Numbered from the stretch's first letter, positions 1-10,666 are shown. The stretch: DNA of 64,000 bases from Nitzschia sp. pyKryTriq1 (GCA_956465555.1 OY101120.1:620001-684000); one strand, 5' to 3'. Notes: generated by a model from the sequence alone, not told the origin. A program made the numbers and translations.

Positions 1-174
1 CAGCGGCATCACCTTCGTTGTCGCCGGCTTCTTCTTTGATGGCTGCTTCTTGGAGGGACGATATAGATCCGAAACTCGGAAGCGATTCTGAGAGACCTTC
101 GCGATTGCAACGCTTTCGCCGACTGGTAGATCGTGCAACGCTTGAAGGAGACCTGCGACTTCGGACAGATCCAT
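1..174 (-). CDS. Partial gene running off the left edge, unknown function
   Basis: An open frame starts at the ATG at 174-172 on the minus strand and is still open at base 1, giving 58 codons. The visible N-terminus reads as one amphipathic helix (MDLSEVAGLLQALHD) followed by a basic, lysine/proline-rich stretch (KKQPSKKKPATTK), which would suit a nuclear or nucleic-acid-binding protein. That role is inference. No family is recognised. The frame is clean over all 174 bases, but it is short and has no independent support. It would be transcribed away from the small plus-strand ORF at 450. Confidence 0.45.
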   Translation of the reverse strand, partial: MDLSEVAGLLQALHDLPVGESVAIAKVSQNRFRVSDLYRPSKKQPSKKKPATTKVMPL

Positions 175-449
175 GGTCGAGAAAGAACAAGAATTGTGTA
201 CCTTTTCACGGACGGTCTTGAAATTTTATGACCTTCAAAGCAACCCTTTCCACACAAGGCCAATGAAAAGATTTTCGACTCCAAACGGTTTGGAGACTCC
301 ATACGGTTTGCTCCGACGAGTGAGTTGGAGTCTCCTCGGTGGTTGGAGTGGTTGGAGTCGCGCAGAGTTTGTCTGTTGACATGCTTTCTCAGCAGCGTCG
401 CTGGCGAACTTACAAAAATATTCATGCATCAATCAATCAATCAGCAACC

Positions 450-884
450 ATGAGTACTCTCGACTTCCCCATCGTTTTTGCAACCAGGATTGCGTGTTTC
501 AACAATCGAATTGATTGTTTTACCACGAGCTGGGACGTTGGGGATATGGTTGTTGCCGATGGTCGGCTGGCGCTCCTCGACGGAAGCAGACTTGGACTCT
601 ACCCCAGCGATCAGCAGCATGTCCCGTTCAGTCAGCGCAGATACCTCATGTTGATCTGGATTTCAAAGATCGAGAAAATGATTTGCAAACCGTTCCGTTC
701 AGCGGGAGGAAACTACGTGGGCTACAGGATCGAAATCTTCGGCGAGTTTGGTCGGGTGTCGCAAGAAGGACCACTGAAGGAGAGGCTCCTTCTCAAGGTC
801 GCATATGCTGAGGTCGAACGGATTGTCGATGCTATTGAGCACGCAAGCGAGGCATTGGCTCGTCAAGCATCCAACCAACACTAG
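450..884 (+). CDS. Small hypothetical protein
   Basis: A 144-aa frame starts at an ATG in a reasonable context (CAACCATGAG). The frame is open further upstream, but 450 is the first well-placed ATG. The C-terminal third looks protein-like: a beta-type stretch (YVGYRIEIFGEFGRV) followed by a helix (LLLKVAYAEVERIVDAIEHA). The rest is undistinguished and no domain is recognised. It could also be one exon of a larger gene. It is divergent from the partial gene at 1-174, about 275 bp away, so the two may share a promoter region. Confidence 0.35.
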   Translation: MSTLDFPIVFATRIACFNNRIDCFTTSWDVGDMVVADGRLALLDGSRLGLYPSDQQHVPFSQRRYLMLIWISKIEKMICKPFRSAGGNYVGYRIEIFGEFGRVSQEGPLKERLLLKVAYAEVERIVDAIEHASEALARQASNQH

Positions 885-1469
885 CTACCGGTAGGCACAA
901 TGGCGTCTGCAAGCGCAACGCAATGCAAGACTGCTACAGTACCGGTATCATGGTCGGCATTGGTTTTTTACATTCATTTCTCTGCGTTATGCGTGCGCGG
1001 GAGCGGTATCGACGTCGGAGGGTGAGGCACGCGTTAAGTGGGTATTTTAGCGTTAATTTTTTGCCGATATTTTGTAAATTGTTAATACTCGCAAAACGTG
1101 TACCGTAGTACATATACAATACACAAGAATAGACCTGCTCTACTACTACTAGTCCTAAAGCAGCAGCGACGAGGAAAGACAAGCAAGAACAACAAGCACC
1201 ACCACAGTCTACAATCATTAACTACTTCACACACTACCTTCTCGACAATACTACTACTACTACTACTAGCAAACAAGAACAAGAAGAAGAAAAAATAATG
1301 ATGAGAGGAAGAAACGAATCATGTATAGCCAAGAAGAATCCTCCTCCCTCCTTATTACTACTAATACTAGTAGTAGCTAGTAGCTTTTACTCTAGTACTA
1401 CTTTCTCTAGTGCTAAATAAATATCATCTAGAGTACTAGCTATTACTGCACGTAGTACTACTAGTCGTA
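885..1469. other. Intergenic, low complexity
   Basis: No gene seen. TACCGGTA palindromes occur at 886-893 and 940-947, followed by long TACTACTACT and CAAGAAC-type microsatellite stretches between about 1130 and 1470. Short open frames here are low-complexity artefacts. Confidence 0.6.
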
Positions 1470-2531
1470 TCACCCCAAGATATCCAATACAATATCGGCG
1501 TCGCCGTAGCTTTCAAAGATGTTCGCGGACGCAAGCGTAGCTGCTAGAGGCAGAGGAGCGAGATTTGTTTGCTGCTGATCGTTGCTGTCCTCTGTCTCCT
1601 GCTCGATCTTAACGGAGCTTTCGCTTTCGCTCTCGCTCTCGTCGACACCGGCATTTTCGTCACCGCTGAAACACGAGGATAAAAGTGGTGGTGCCATCAT
1701 GAGGCGATCAGACAACGAAAACAGCATGCTGCTGCTGGAGGGGCCGCGACCGGGGTCGTCCCCCATCATCATCGACAGAAACACGTCTAGAGGAGGACCG
1801 CTGGGCGGTGAGAGGTTAGTAAGGAGGTCTTCATGGAATTCTCCCGAAACGTTCAAGGCGGCACTGGTAATGCTCTCTGGTCGTGCTGCCGTTGTTTCGA
1901 TCGGCGCGGCGGTCCTCCTTCGGCACCAAGAATTTGAGGACGGCGGGGGCTTGGTGGAGAGGGCGGCCGGCGATGGTGAGAAAGCACAAGCAGCACCGTC
2001 TTCCTTTTTGTTGATATTCTTCTTGTTGGCCACCTTCTTTGCGTTGTTTTTGTTACTAGTAGTAGTGCTTCTTGATTTATCCGTGTCCTTCTTCTTGCCG
2101 AGACCTGCAGCATGTTTTCCTTGTTGTTGCAACTCTACCGGATTCTTCTTGAGAACATCTCGAATGGCATGACTGACTTTCTCGTGAGTTGCATCGTCGT
2201 TCAATACAAACCATGATTGTCCTGTAGCAGTTCTTGAGGATTTGCTGTTGTCAAGTTTCACAAATCGATGACCTGATTCTTGAAGTTCCATGACAACAGA
2301 TGCGACCACGATGCTCCTGTCAATACGCGTCGGGGCTTGCAAATAACACTGTAAGTATCCTCGGATGGCCCGTGCATATTTGCGGTTTCCCGGATGCATG
2401 GAGTACAATTTGCCTCGTCCACACACGATGTCACTATCTGACGGGACATAGTTCTGTGGGAGAAGGAGTACTTTTCCTTTTTGGCTGACTTGCTTCGTCG
2501 TCGTGGTGAAGAATGGGAATTGAGGAGTCAT
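1470..2531 (-). CDS. DUF6824-domain protein (diatom-type putative regulator)
   Basis: A 353-aa single-exon protein starting at the ATG at 2531. Residues about 30-130 carry the DUF6824 signature common in diatom genomes: SDIVCGRGK, a HPGNRKYARAI motif, a TRIDRSIVV segment, RFVKLD, GQSWFVL and a final EKVSHAIRDVL helix. The molecular role of DUF6824 is not established; a DNA-binding or regulatory role is often assumed from its sequence style. The remainder is low complexity: a basic Lys/Asn stretch (about 145-180) that could be a nuclear localisation signal, a Pro/Ser-rich linker, then an acidic Ser/Glu region (ESESESESS). This architecture of one folded domain plus a disordered acidic tail would suit a transcriptional regulator (inference). 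Confidence 0.85.
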   Translation of the reverse strand: MTPQFPFFTTTTKQVSQKGKVLLLPQNYVPSDSDIVCGRGKLYSMHPGNRKYARAIRGYLQCYLQAPTRIDRSIVVASVVMELQESGHRFVKLDNSKSSRTATGQSWFVLNDDATHEKVSHAIRDVLKKNPVELQQQGKHAAGLGKKKDTDKSRSTTTSNKNNAKKVANKKNINKKEDGAACAFSPSPAALSTKPPPSSNSWCRRRTAAPIETTAARPESITSAALNVSGEFHEDLLTNLSPPSGPPLDVFLSMMMGDDPGRGPSSSSMLFSLSDRLMMAPPLLSSCFSGDENAGVDESESESESSVKIEQETEDSNDQQQTNLAPLPLAATLASANIFESYGDADIVLDILG

Positions 2532-4073
2532 GATTGCGGAATGATATGAATTGCTGGTGGTGGCTGATTCTTGGTTGGTCTGTCTGCGAGTGCTCTACTA
2601 GCGGATACAACTGTGAGCTATGATCTTTGTCGTCTTCTTGTGTGGTGTTTGGAGTTTGGAATTATTGTGTGTGGTGGCCGTCCTCGTGCTGTGCTTGCTG
2701 GTGGTATCTTCTATCGGGGCGCGGGGAGGAGGATCCTACGGGTAGAGTACTACTGTAGCTACCTAGTTTTTTTCACTCGTTTTCAGGTAGTTTGCTTGGT
2801 CGGCATGTTCTTCGTGGCGTTGAAGTATATTTGCTTTGACTATTTCCACCGTGAAGTACAAGTACCGTACGTAGAACCACCGAGAGCCGCGAGGAAGAAT
2901 GCTGTATGCAGTAATACGGTCCTTCGTCCTTGCACTACATAACAATGATGGGACAAAGGAGAACTCGGAGATTCTTGTGAAGTCTCGTTCTTGACCGCAG
3001 ACCTCTTTATTTATCCTCACATTTCACGTTTGTTTTCATTTTTTTAGAAACGATCCATCTTCTCACCTGCTGCCGCTAGCTGGCCGCTGAAGCTCGTTGT
3101 TGTTGTGCTGGTCGATCTCAAGCCAAAGACTACTACCGTAGTCTGTACTACTAGTCTAACATTTTCGATTCTTCTACTGCATCAAGATAGAGAGTGTTCT
3201 TCACCAGCACGAGTATTTTGGTACCGGTACATACCGGTAGCAGGGACCTACCCGTACTGCACGTACCAGCAGAGAATTCTCGGACCGACCTGCCGGCCGC
3301 CTCTCCAAAAAACAACAGTAGTACGATTGTCTTTATGTACTCGTCGATGACTAATTATGGATTTCCTGGATAGTCAGACCTGATTGATTTTGTCCTTATG
3401 TACTCATCAACGATTATTTATTATCGTAGTGTGTCCGTCGTTGTTGTGCCCCCTCCACCGACCACCACCACGTGCTACTCGTAAAAAAAAAGAAAACTCT
3501 CTGCGTGTTTGATCCCGCCTTCACGGGCCCAGCCATACGTATAGCGGACAGACAGATAAAGTTGATTGAGTCTGAGGGAATCTGGGATCAAGAATCTCAA
3601 AAACAAAAACAAAATTCCCACCATTCTTTTCCGTCACTGTCTGTCCAGCGGGTCCAACGGCCGGTCGGTGGGTGGGCCGGTGTGCATCGCGCACGCCAAT
3701 CGTTTCTTTTGTTTAGGCGCAATTTTGAAATTCTTTGCAATGCGCTTACGTAACACGCCAAAAATATATGCCGACGCACGCCAGCAGGGAACACTCAAAC
3801 CTCACAAGACACACCTCTCTCTTGCTCGGCGGCAGAACAACTCGTACTCGTAAAACACATGATGTTTGTGCGTACCACCCCATACCGTAGTCCGTGCTGC
3901 AACTAGACTAGCTGCAACAAATTTATCATCATCCATCCATTCCCACCTCCTTCCGTTTTAACTGTACTCTCTGTACAGGTAGTCTATTTGAACCATCAGT
4001 TCAGGACGACGTAACAGAGGCAAGATATCCCATACACATACACAACCCCATACCCAGGAAGTGCACACCCACC
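2532..4073. other. Long divergent intergenic region
   Basis: This 1.5-kb region separates the minus-strand DUF6824 gene from the plus-strand glycosyltransferase fusion and must hold both promoters. It contains TACCGGTA palindromes (3222-3229 and 3232-3239) and TACT-rich tracts. Frames of up to about 120 codons occur, but none shows protein-like composition. No gene is supported. Confidence 0.5.
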
Positions 4074-7000
4074 ATGGCGATTCTTCCTTATTTTCGTCAG
4101 TCATCCAATCCGACGCGCCAGAGGTCTGATCTAAAATTGTACAAACAACCGAGCAGCAGAGAGAAGACGGGCAATGTGCTCCTCCGCAACAAAGTACCTG
4201 CGGCCTTGCTTGCTTTGGCACTGGTGGGTGTGTTTTGCGCATTGTCGTCTTCTCAGGAGGCCGTCGTGTTATCCGAAGCCAGCCTGCAGTTTAGGTCAAA
4301 GTTTCCTGTGCAACGAGAGACGGATAACAGTAACAACAACTACGGGGACAGCTCGTCATTTGGAGACAGACCAGAGTCAAAGGCGCAGCAGCAAAAGGAC
4401 AAATTGAGTCTAGAACAATGGCAACAGGTCCAGAAAAGCACTGTCAGCATGGAAGAACACTCTACCATGGAATGCAAACCACTGCTGCCGTCCAATGATA
4501 CAAGTGCCATGGCCTTGATGGTATGGGCCTACGATGGACCTCCCGACAGTCAGCGGTTGCAAGACAGCATTGCTAGTTTGCCCAAGGACACCAAAGTCCA
4601 GCTACTGTGTGGCTCTACGGCCTGCCTAGAACGTGCGAATCGAATTCGCATGACCGAACACAACGCCTGTCTGGAAATTAGTCGCCTCAACGTACCCGAA
4701 CTCGCCAAGGGTACCCCACTGGCCACCTGGGCGGATCACCATGTGCTAGCGAAATTGCTTTCGGGGCATCATTACGAGTATCATCTGCAGGTGGCAATGC
4801 AGCTTGCAGCTCTCTGGAAGTTTGGGGGGATTCTCTTGCAGCCTGGTGTCAGTTATAAAGCAGGCCAACTGGACAAGGCCGACACTGTTGGGACTTGTCA
4901 GGGGTCCATCGCACGGGCAGCGCCCCTCTTTGGCGGTCTCTGGGGCTTATCGGCGTCCCCGCACAGCCCAGCGATAGAAAAGATGATTGAGAACTTTCTC
5001 GGGGCATACAGTTGGGATAAAACTATCCGAGAACGATACGATCAAGGCACCTGGCCCATTGACATGAGCTTTGAAACCTTGATGGCTCCCGCTTCGACCA
5101 GAAAGCCTCTGGGGAAGGCCTGCCCGGACTGGGCGTTTATGGATGGTCACGGGGGACCTGACAAGTATTACGGGACCTTGAATTACGATGAACGGCACAA
5201 GTATTTGGTAGAATCCCTGGGAAATCATGGCATGAACTTGGGAGACGAAACTCAAGGTTTAGCTGGAATTCAGGCATTACCGCGATTGGATGCATTTGTG
5301 GAAAGAGATCGCCTCGAGATGGTCAAATTTTCAGACCGCTCCACGCCGCCTTTGTTTCAGCCAAACGCCACTCAACCAGGTGACGGCAGACGAGTGCAAG
5401 TGTTTTTCAACGCGTGGTGGGGCACACCGTCAATGACATGGCCTCCGCCCCAGTACATTGATCCCATATCGCTATCCATGCACTTTCAACCGAGGGCTGC
5501 AATCCAAAACAAGATCAAGGAAATACCCGAGCCGTCTATGATTCCAGTCCCAGAAACGCCCTCATGGATCAAGCGCACCATCAATTCGATTCACCACTTT
5601 TTTGTTAAAGACAAGAAGAATATCCCTTTCAAATTTGTACCGATTGCGCCCTATCTGAAGAGCCAGGCACCGATTGGGGCCCGCGATACCAAGACTCTTG
5701 CATTCCTTCGCGAAAACGGAATTCAAGCCTTGTTTTCCGCCTGCATGACAATGACTTTGTCGCTCCCCAAGATGAAACGTGACGGCAGTGTCCTGATCGT
5801 AGACGTAGACGCTGAGAAACAGCTCAAAGGATTGGTACCCGATAGTGTCTTGGACAAATCAATATTCTTGACGCAAAAACTGCTGGGTCAAGATGCCGAT
5901 GATAATGTCCTTCGATTTGTGCTGGCCTTCGAACGGCTCTTGGCTTACTCTCGTGCGCGGTTGGTCATCACCAATCGCTTACACGTGGCCATGCCTTGTG
6001 TGGCACTCGGAACCCCTGTTATTTTTGTCCATGGAAAGACTCTTCCAGGTGGTGGTGGCAACCGAATGGATGGACTGGATGTATTTATGCATCAAATGAA
6101 AGAAGAGGAGCCTCTACCTGCCGACTTTAATTGGGAGGACCCACCCATCAATCCCCGCGGGGATGATTTCAAGAAACAAGTCAAGCGGATACAGCAACTC
6201 GCGACTTGCCACTCAGGCATCTCTGATTCTTCACGCAAGTTTGGGGTTATGCCAGCAGATTGGACGGCCGGAGAGGAAGACCAGGTCTGTACAAGAGAAA
6301 GTGCATGGTCCGCAAACCCCGATGCCATTCACATCGCAACCTCGATCGACGCGAATTTCTTTGAACTCGTATTTCCCTCATGGGTGCACGCGTTGTCCAA
6401 ATCGAACCCCGAAGAGCCCCTTGTACTTTACATTTTGACCGTCAAGCTATCAGAGAAGCAGCGCTGCCTGCTGAGACTGATGGTCTTAAAAATGTTGCCC
6501 AACGCCAAGGTCTTCACAATACCAACAAACGTTGCTGAGTTCGAGCAGAGCTACAATACCAGGAAACGGGGTCACATTTCGATTGCCACGCAAGCCCGCC
6601 TTCTCATGCCATCAATACTTCCATGTGTTCGTAAGCTGTTATGGCTCGATTTAGATGCATTTGTTGTCGGACCCATACGCCGGGCGTGGAACGAACCCAC
6701 AGGGAAATGTGGGATCACGGCGCGGAGCTCAGTTGTGCCCTACATGGGTCATTACAAGAAATACCATCCTACACTCGCTACATGGCACGAGGACTACGGA
6801 AAGAGCTTCAACGCGGGTGTCATGATTATCGACTTGCAACAACTTCGAGACATGAAGTTTGAAGAGGAAATTGTACGATACTGGGCTGCCGAACTAGGCG
6901 CCAATGACCAGGTCACTTTCAACGTCGCATGCAACGCCTCGCATGCTGAGTTAAACCCCATCTATAATGTATTCCAGGGCCAAAAGGCAGAATATACACC

Positions 7001-7145
7001 TGCGCGAAGCGAGTGGATCATTGCCCATTTTCAAAGTTCGAAGAAGCCTTGGTCAGATGGATGGGACGAGTCATGGAGCTCACTCGACTTCTGGCAGACA
7101 TGGGAGGAAAACAAAATGACATTTGAGCAGGTTCTTGACCTGTAG
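4074..7145 (+). CDS. Multidomain glycan enzyme: GT-like + pyruvyl-transferase-like + GT8-like
   Basis: A 1023-aa, single-exon, probable type II membrane protein. It has a short basic N-terminus and a hydrophobic anchor at about residues 40-60 (VPAALLALALVGVFCAL), which suggests the Golgi. Three parts follow. Residues about 145-400 resemble GT32-type enzymes (a WADHHVLAKL helix, then LAALWKFGGILLQPG, the position of the acceptor-side G-G-hydrophobic motif). Residues about 438-690 match the polysaccharide pyruvyl transferase family (FNAWWG, IGARDTKTLAFL, FSACMTMTLS, LVITNRLHVAMPCVALGTPVIF). Residues about 750-1010 are GT8-like, with the metal-binding DLDA motif in LLWLDLDAFVVGP and the late HF...KPW signature (IAHFQSSKKPWSDGW). 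The N-terminal segment lacks an obvious DXD and may be structural. Substrates are unknown. The gene converges with the putative glycosyltransferase at 7268-8731. Confidence 0.8.
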   Translation: MAILPYFRQSSNPTRQRSDLKLYKQPSSREKTGNVLLRNKVPAALLALALVGVFCALSSSQEAVVLSEASLQFRSKFPVQRETDNSNNNYGDSSSFGDRPESKAQQQKDKLSLEQWQQVQKSTVSMEEHSTMECKPLLPSNDTSAMALMVWAYDGPPDSQRLQDSIASLPKDTKVQLLCGSTACLERANRIRMTEHNACLEISRLNVPELAKGTPLATWADHHVLAKLLSGHHYEYHLQVAMQLAALWKFGGILLQPGVSYKAGQLDKADTVGTCQGSIARAAPLFGGLWGLSASPHSPAIEKMIENFLGAYSWDKTIRERYDQGTWPIDMSFETLMAPASTRKPLGKACPDWAFMDGHGGPDKYYGTLNYDERHKYLVESLGNHGMNLGDETQGLAGIQALPRLDAFVERDRLEMVKFSDRSTPPLFQPNATQPGDGRRVQVFFNAWWGTPSMTWPPPQYIDPISLSMHFQPRAAIQNKIKEIPEPSMIPVPETPSWIKRTINSIHHFFVKDKKNIPFKFVPIAPYLKSQAPIGARDTKTLAFLRENGIQALFSACMTMTLSLPKMKRDGSVLIVDVDAEKQLKGLVPDSVLDKSIFLTQKLLGQDADDNVLRFVLAFERLLAYSRARLVITNRLHVAMPCVALGTPVIFVHGKTLPGGGGNRMDGLDVFMHQMKEEEPLPADFNWEDPPINPRGDDFKKQVKRIQQLATCHSGISDSSRKFGVMPADWTAGEEDQVCTRESAWSANPDAIHIATSIDANFFELVFPSWVHALSKSNPEEPLVLYILTVKLSEKQRCLLRLMVLKMLPNAKVFTIPTNVAEFEQSYNTRKRGHISIATQARLLMPSILPCVRKLLWLDLDAFVVGPIRRAWNEPTGKCGITARSSVVPYMGHYKKYHPTLATWHEDYGKSFNAGVMIIDLQQLRDMKFEEEIVRYWAAELGANDQVTFNVACNASHAELNPIYNVFQGQKAEYTPARSEWIIAHFQSSKKPWSDGWDESWSSLDFWQTWEENKMTFEQVLDL

Positions 7146-7267
7146 CGAGTGGGAGGGCATAAGCAGCGAAACCAAGCAAAAACACTGCCACACTACACAC
7201 GCGCATGTATTCAATTGCATTCATAGCTAAATAATCACAAGTCACTAAGTGTCAAATACCAATAATA

Positions 7268-8731
7268 CTACTGTTTCACTACAACTACATTATTTTCCCA
7301 CTCAGTGGTTTTGTGAGCATAGAAATCGAGCATTCGTTGAAAGGCTAGAATGAAAGACGAAGGGTTTTCTGTTTCGTTGTATTCAAAAATCGGCGCTGTA
7401 AACAAATCGCGGTAAATGTCCGCTACTGCCGAGTGGACCAACGCTGGAATTCCATTTCCAATCGTCTGAGTGATCATGCCTGACAGTTTCCCTTTCTGTC
7501 TAAAGTAGTCTGCTGAAGCGCCATTGGGGTGGATCAAAGGAACCATGACATGGCACTGACAGATTGTGTGTTGGTAGTCGTAAAAGGCAGTGTGGGAAGA
7601 CTCCAGCACGACATAGTGTGATATATCTTTTGCCGCTTGAATGCGCTTGGGGATTCTGGCATCGCGCCCAATGACCGCTATTTGCACATTTTTGGGACGA
7701 AGTGTTTCAAGTGCCTGGGCCACCAGACCCGTATCACGATGTTCCATTATAACTCTACCGCGCTGGTCCTGGTTCGCCTTCCATCCGATGCAAATACGAA
7801 CCGGGATGCTGGTACCATTCGACAATGATGATATTGATGGAGTATTTGGAGGAGGAAACTTTGGCAAATCAGAAGGGAGAAACCAGCAGCGTGGGGCATG
7901 TTGTGGGTTCAGGTTGCATACCTGAGGCTCCAGTTTCATTTCCGCGACTTTCTTGGGATTGGACGAGTGGAGTACACAGTAGTTTCTCGTTATGTCTTGT
8001 TTTAATCGTCTTTCCCAGTTTTTGAAAAAGCCACAGTTCGCTTCAATATTGAAGTCATATGCTGCCCAGTCAATGACAGTTCCAGGAGTAGCATCCACAA
8101 TCCTCCGAAAGAAAATCCACCGCTGATCTTCATCAAACGACACATTTCCGTGTTTGTCAAAAGTATCGGTGCGGAACCGAGCATGCCGCTGTACGATGTT
8201 CCCTTGCAAATGCTTTTCAAAGTAGTCCTTCCATCCCCAGGCTTCCGTGCTGTTCGAATATCCCTTGAGCTTGAAATCCAACAAAAAGTCGACCACGATG
8301 GGCGTCGAGGCAGTGCTGTTTCTCGTACTCTTGCGACACCCCAGTGCTTTCGGGTTGCGTTCCCAGTCAATGGGATACTGAAGCGCGATACTCTCCAGGA
8401 TTTCGTAATGATAGTCTTTGAGTCGGCTAGTAATCAAGATATGGCACGCAGATGCTGGGTCATTGATCGTCCGTACTGGTACAGCTGGTAGAATTGATCG
8501 TGGTGCCTTGGTACCGCTACCTGTAGGAGTACTGATAGTACTGGTGTTGATACTGGATACATCAAAGACCATACCAAAATGCATACCTTTCTGAGCATTA
8601 CTCGCAGGCAACCATTCCTTACTCGTTTTTCCAAGACGGAAGATTCCAATCGCCAAGAGAGTGCACATTGCTCCTACGTGATGGCGTCTCTTTGTTCTCT
8701 TGCCTCGGAGAAGGAGGAGCAACCACCTCAT
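7268..8731 (-). CDS. Putative GT-B-fold glycosyltransferase
   Basis: A 487-aa protein starting at the ATG at 8731. A basic N-terminus followed by a hydrophobic segment (VGAMCTLLAIGIF, about 19-32) predicts a type II Golgi membrane protein. The C-terminal half reads like a GT-B enzyme: an ALETLRPKNVQIAVIGRD strand-turn, YDYQHTICQCHVMVPLIHP, then SGMITQTIGNGIPALVHSAVADIYRD, where a nucleotide-sugar-binding loop and the 'GxPxxxxxxx(D/E)xY' end of such proteins usually lie. The exact GT family is not identified. It lies tail-to-tail with the multidomain glycan enzyme, only 122 bp apart, and the two may serve the same pathway (inference). Confidence 0.6.
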   Translation of the reverse strand: MRWLLLLLRGKRTKRRHHVGAMCTLLAIGIFRLGKTSKEWLPASNAQKGMHFGMVFDVSSINTSTISTPTGSGTKAPRSILPAVPVRTINDPASACHILITSRLKDYHYEILESIALQYPIDWERNPKALGCRKSTRNSTASTPIVVDFLLDFKLKGYSNSTEAWGWKDYFEKHLQGNIVQRHARFRTDTFDKHGNVSFDEDQRWIFFRRIVDATPGTVIDWAAYDFNIEANCGFFKNWERRLKQDITRNYCVLHSSNPKKVAEMKLEPQVCNLNPQHAPRCWFLPSDLPKFPPPNTPSISSLSNGTSIPVRICIGWKANQDQRGRVIMEHRDTGLVAQALETLRPKNVQIAVIGRDARIPKRIQAAKDISHYVVLESSHTAFYDYQHTICQCHVMVPLIHPNGASADYFRQKGKLSGMITQTIGNGIPALVHSAVADIYRDLFTAPIFEYNETENPSSFILAFQRMLDFYAHKTTEWENNVVVVKQ

Positions 8732-9239
8732 GCTGTCTGTCTCGTCGATTGATGATGATTCGTATGTAGTACGCTAGAGAACCGTAGCTACTATGGTGTC
8801 ACCATGGTGCCTCTGCTTCTTCTTCCGCATTTCATGTTCATGCTTGTTATGTTTTTTGAGGTTGAGGAGACACTGAAGACTGAAGGCATTGCCGCGGAAA
8901 ATGTCGTTTTCACCGCGAAGGTCCCAGATCCCAGGGGTCATGTTCGAAATCCAGTCAGTCGTCCCTTTTTCGATTTTTTCATTCGACACCGGTAATACAT
9001 CTACCGTATTACCTGTGGTATTTTTAATCTACCGTACCTCTGGTACCTGTTCGGTACAAGGTACGAATTATTATGTATGTGCGCAGTACGTGCGCAGTAC
9101 GTCTACACGACGATGTGGCGACGTACTTGGAGATCGGGGCAACTGTGGCCACACGTGTCAGACAGATATTGCAGGAAATTGCCAAGGAAATTCCAAACAT
9201 CTCTCGAGGCTCCCATTTCCAGCCTAGGATTAGCGAGAT
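8732..9239. other. Intergenic between glycosyltransferase and Copia fossil
   Basis: Upstream region of the minus-strand glycosyltransferase. It contains GTAC-rich repeats (about 8990-9110). From about 9170 it grades into sequence that may belong to the Copia fossil. No gene is supported. Confidence 0.5.
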
Positions 9240-9715
9240 CGGACGAGTGGACTACGTTTTGGAGGGTGCGGCACCCGATGAAAGACGCCAAAGAGTCCTA
9301 CCCGGTACAACTCGCGGAATACTACGCCGTCGAGAATGGGATATAGCACCTACCCGCGTTCCAATGGTGGATCCCTTTCACCCTGAAGAAGAGGGATCGT
9401 ATCATCAGCAAAACCAGGGTGTATTATTGGCAGAAGAACCATAAATACGGTTTGGAGATCCCTAAAGACTACAAAGACTGCATCCGCATAGATCTCGAGA
9501 ACGGGGACACTCTATGGCAGGATGCAGTCAAAGACGAGATGAAGACCGTGCGGCCTGCCTTCGAGGTACACGAGGGCGCCGTAACTGAACTGATTGGGTA
9601 CCAGAAGATCACGTGCCACTTCGTATTTGATGTCAAGTTGGGTGAGAACTTCCGCCGGAAGGCTCGGTATGTCGCCGGGGGACACACCACCATCAGATCC
9701 GTACCTCCACATATA
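9240..9715 (+). mobile_element. Fossil Ty1/Copia retrotransposon, pol fragment
   Basis: Plus-strand remnants resemble the region from the integrase C-terminus to the start of the reverse transcriptase in Copia elements of stramenopiles. The clearest part is a stretch with the family's order of W..A...EM, HFVFDVK and RRKARYVAGGH. The copy is broken and partial: only a few hundred bases of pol are recognisable, and no LTR, gag, protease or RNase H was seen. It appears old. Copia family assignment is confident; the exact lineage is not. Confidence 0.65.
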
Positions 9716-9719
9716 TAAT

Positions 9720-9962
9720 AGCATCGTCCAAGTTGATCATAGAAAATAGATTCAAAATGTATTGATTGAATCTCTCATCGTTGTTCGCCTCTTTTCTTTC
9801 TTTTGTCACTGTAAAGTTGCTCACGTCTCGCTTTACCAAGTTCCGTTCCATGTTCATGATGTACAACAAGATGCCGAGTAAGGTTCGTACGCTCAAGTCA
9901 GTACCCACAGGTGAGTAGGAGTTGTTGAAGTGGATACCAGGCATCATGTTATATCCAAGCAT
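9720..9962 (-). mobile_element. Fossil Copia reverse-transcriptase fragment, opposite strand
   Basis: A second Copia remnant on the minus strand matches a central reverse-transcriptase segment (SYSPVGTDLSVRTLLGI resembles the family's 'tyaPVa...siR.ll' block). It abuts the plus-strand fragment at 9240-9715 head to head, so this is either an inversion within one old copy or two nested insertions. It is broken and partial. Confidence 0.5.
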
Positions 9963-10666
9963 TACGATCGGTGTCTTATATGGTACCAGGTCTGTGGGGT
10001 CGCTCTCTACTACCTATGATAGCTAGTAGTACTACATAGCAGAGAGACAGATCGCTCTCTACTACTACTCTATACTCTACTCTACTCTACTGGAGAGAGA
10101 GAGAGTAGTAGTAGAGAGAGTAGAAAAAGAGTAGAGAGACTCTCTCTAATCTAAGTAGAGACATGTATGCGATACGAACGTACCGCACGGGTACAGTATA
10201 CCGGTAGTACTGTAGACCTGGTACCGGTACAACAAGTAGTCTACTCGTAGTTAGAGGGTGCCGGCCACGACCCACTAAACGTATCATGGTGCGGGCCGCC
10301 GGACCCGATGCGATGACAGCAGACACCATCACACAGACATTAATTCCACCCCCACACCTCTACCGTACCCTACTGTACCGGTACATTTCGGTACGTACGT
10401 ACAGGTAGAAATTACACCCGAGGACCTGCCCGTGCGTGCGTGCGTTGTTCAAGCGGGTCTGTCGCATCTCGTATCTCGTCGCCTTTTCCGCGTTTGACCT
10501 GCAACCTGTAATAGGAACGATGACCATTGACCATGACCAGGACGGACACACCGCCTGCAAAAAGCAAACACAGAGTGCTGGACTTAAAAGCGTTGCTCGG
10601 TACAGTAGTCAGCAGTACCGTTGAATTAATTAGTAGAGGTACGAACGAACGCCATACCATTCCAGA
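9963..10666. other. Intergenic, microsatellite-rich
   Basis: A dense CT/AG and TACT satellite-like stretch at about 10000-10150 is followed by TACCGGTA palindromes at 10199-10206, 10222-10229 and 10376-10383. No gene is seen. The 3' part is the likely promoter region of the gene at 10667. Confidence 0.55.

Noticed and set aside
9-425. A 138-codon minus-strand frame over the left end
   Set aside because: Its composition is Arg/Ser-rich and it overlaps, in another frame, the better-looking partial gene at 1-174.
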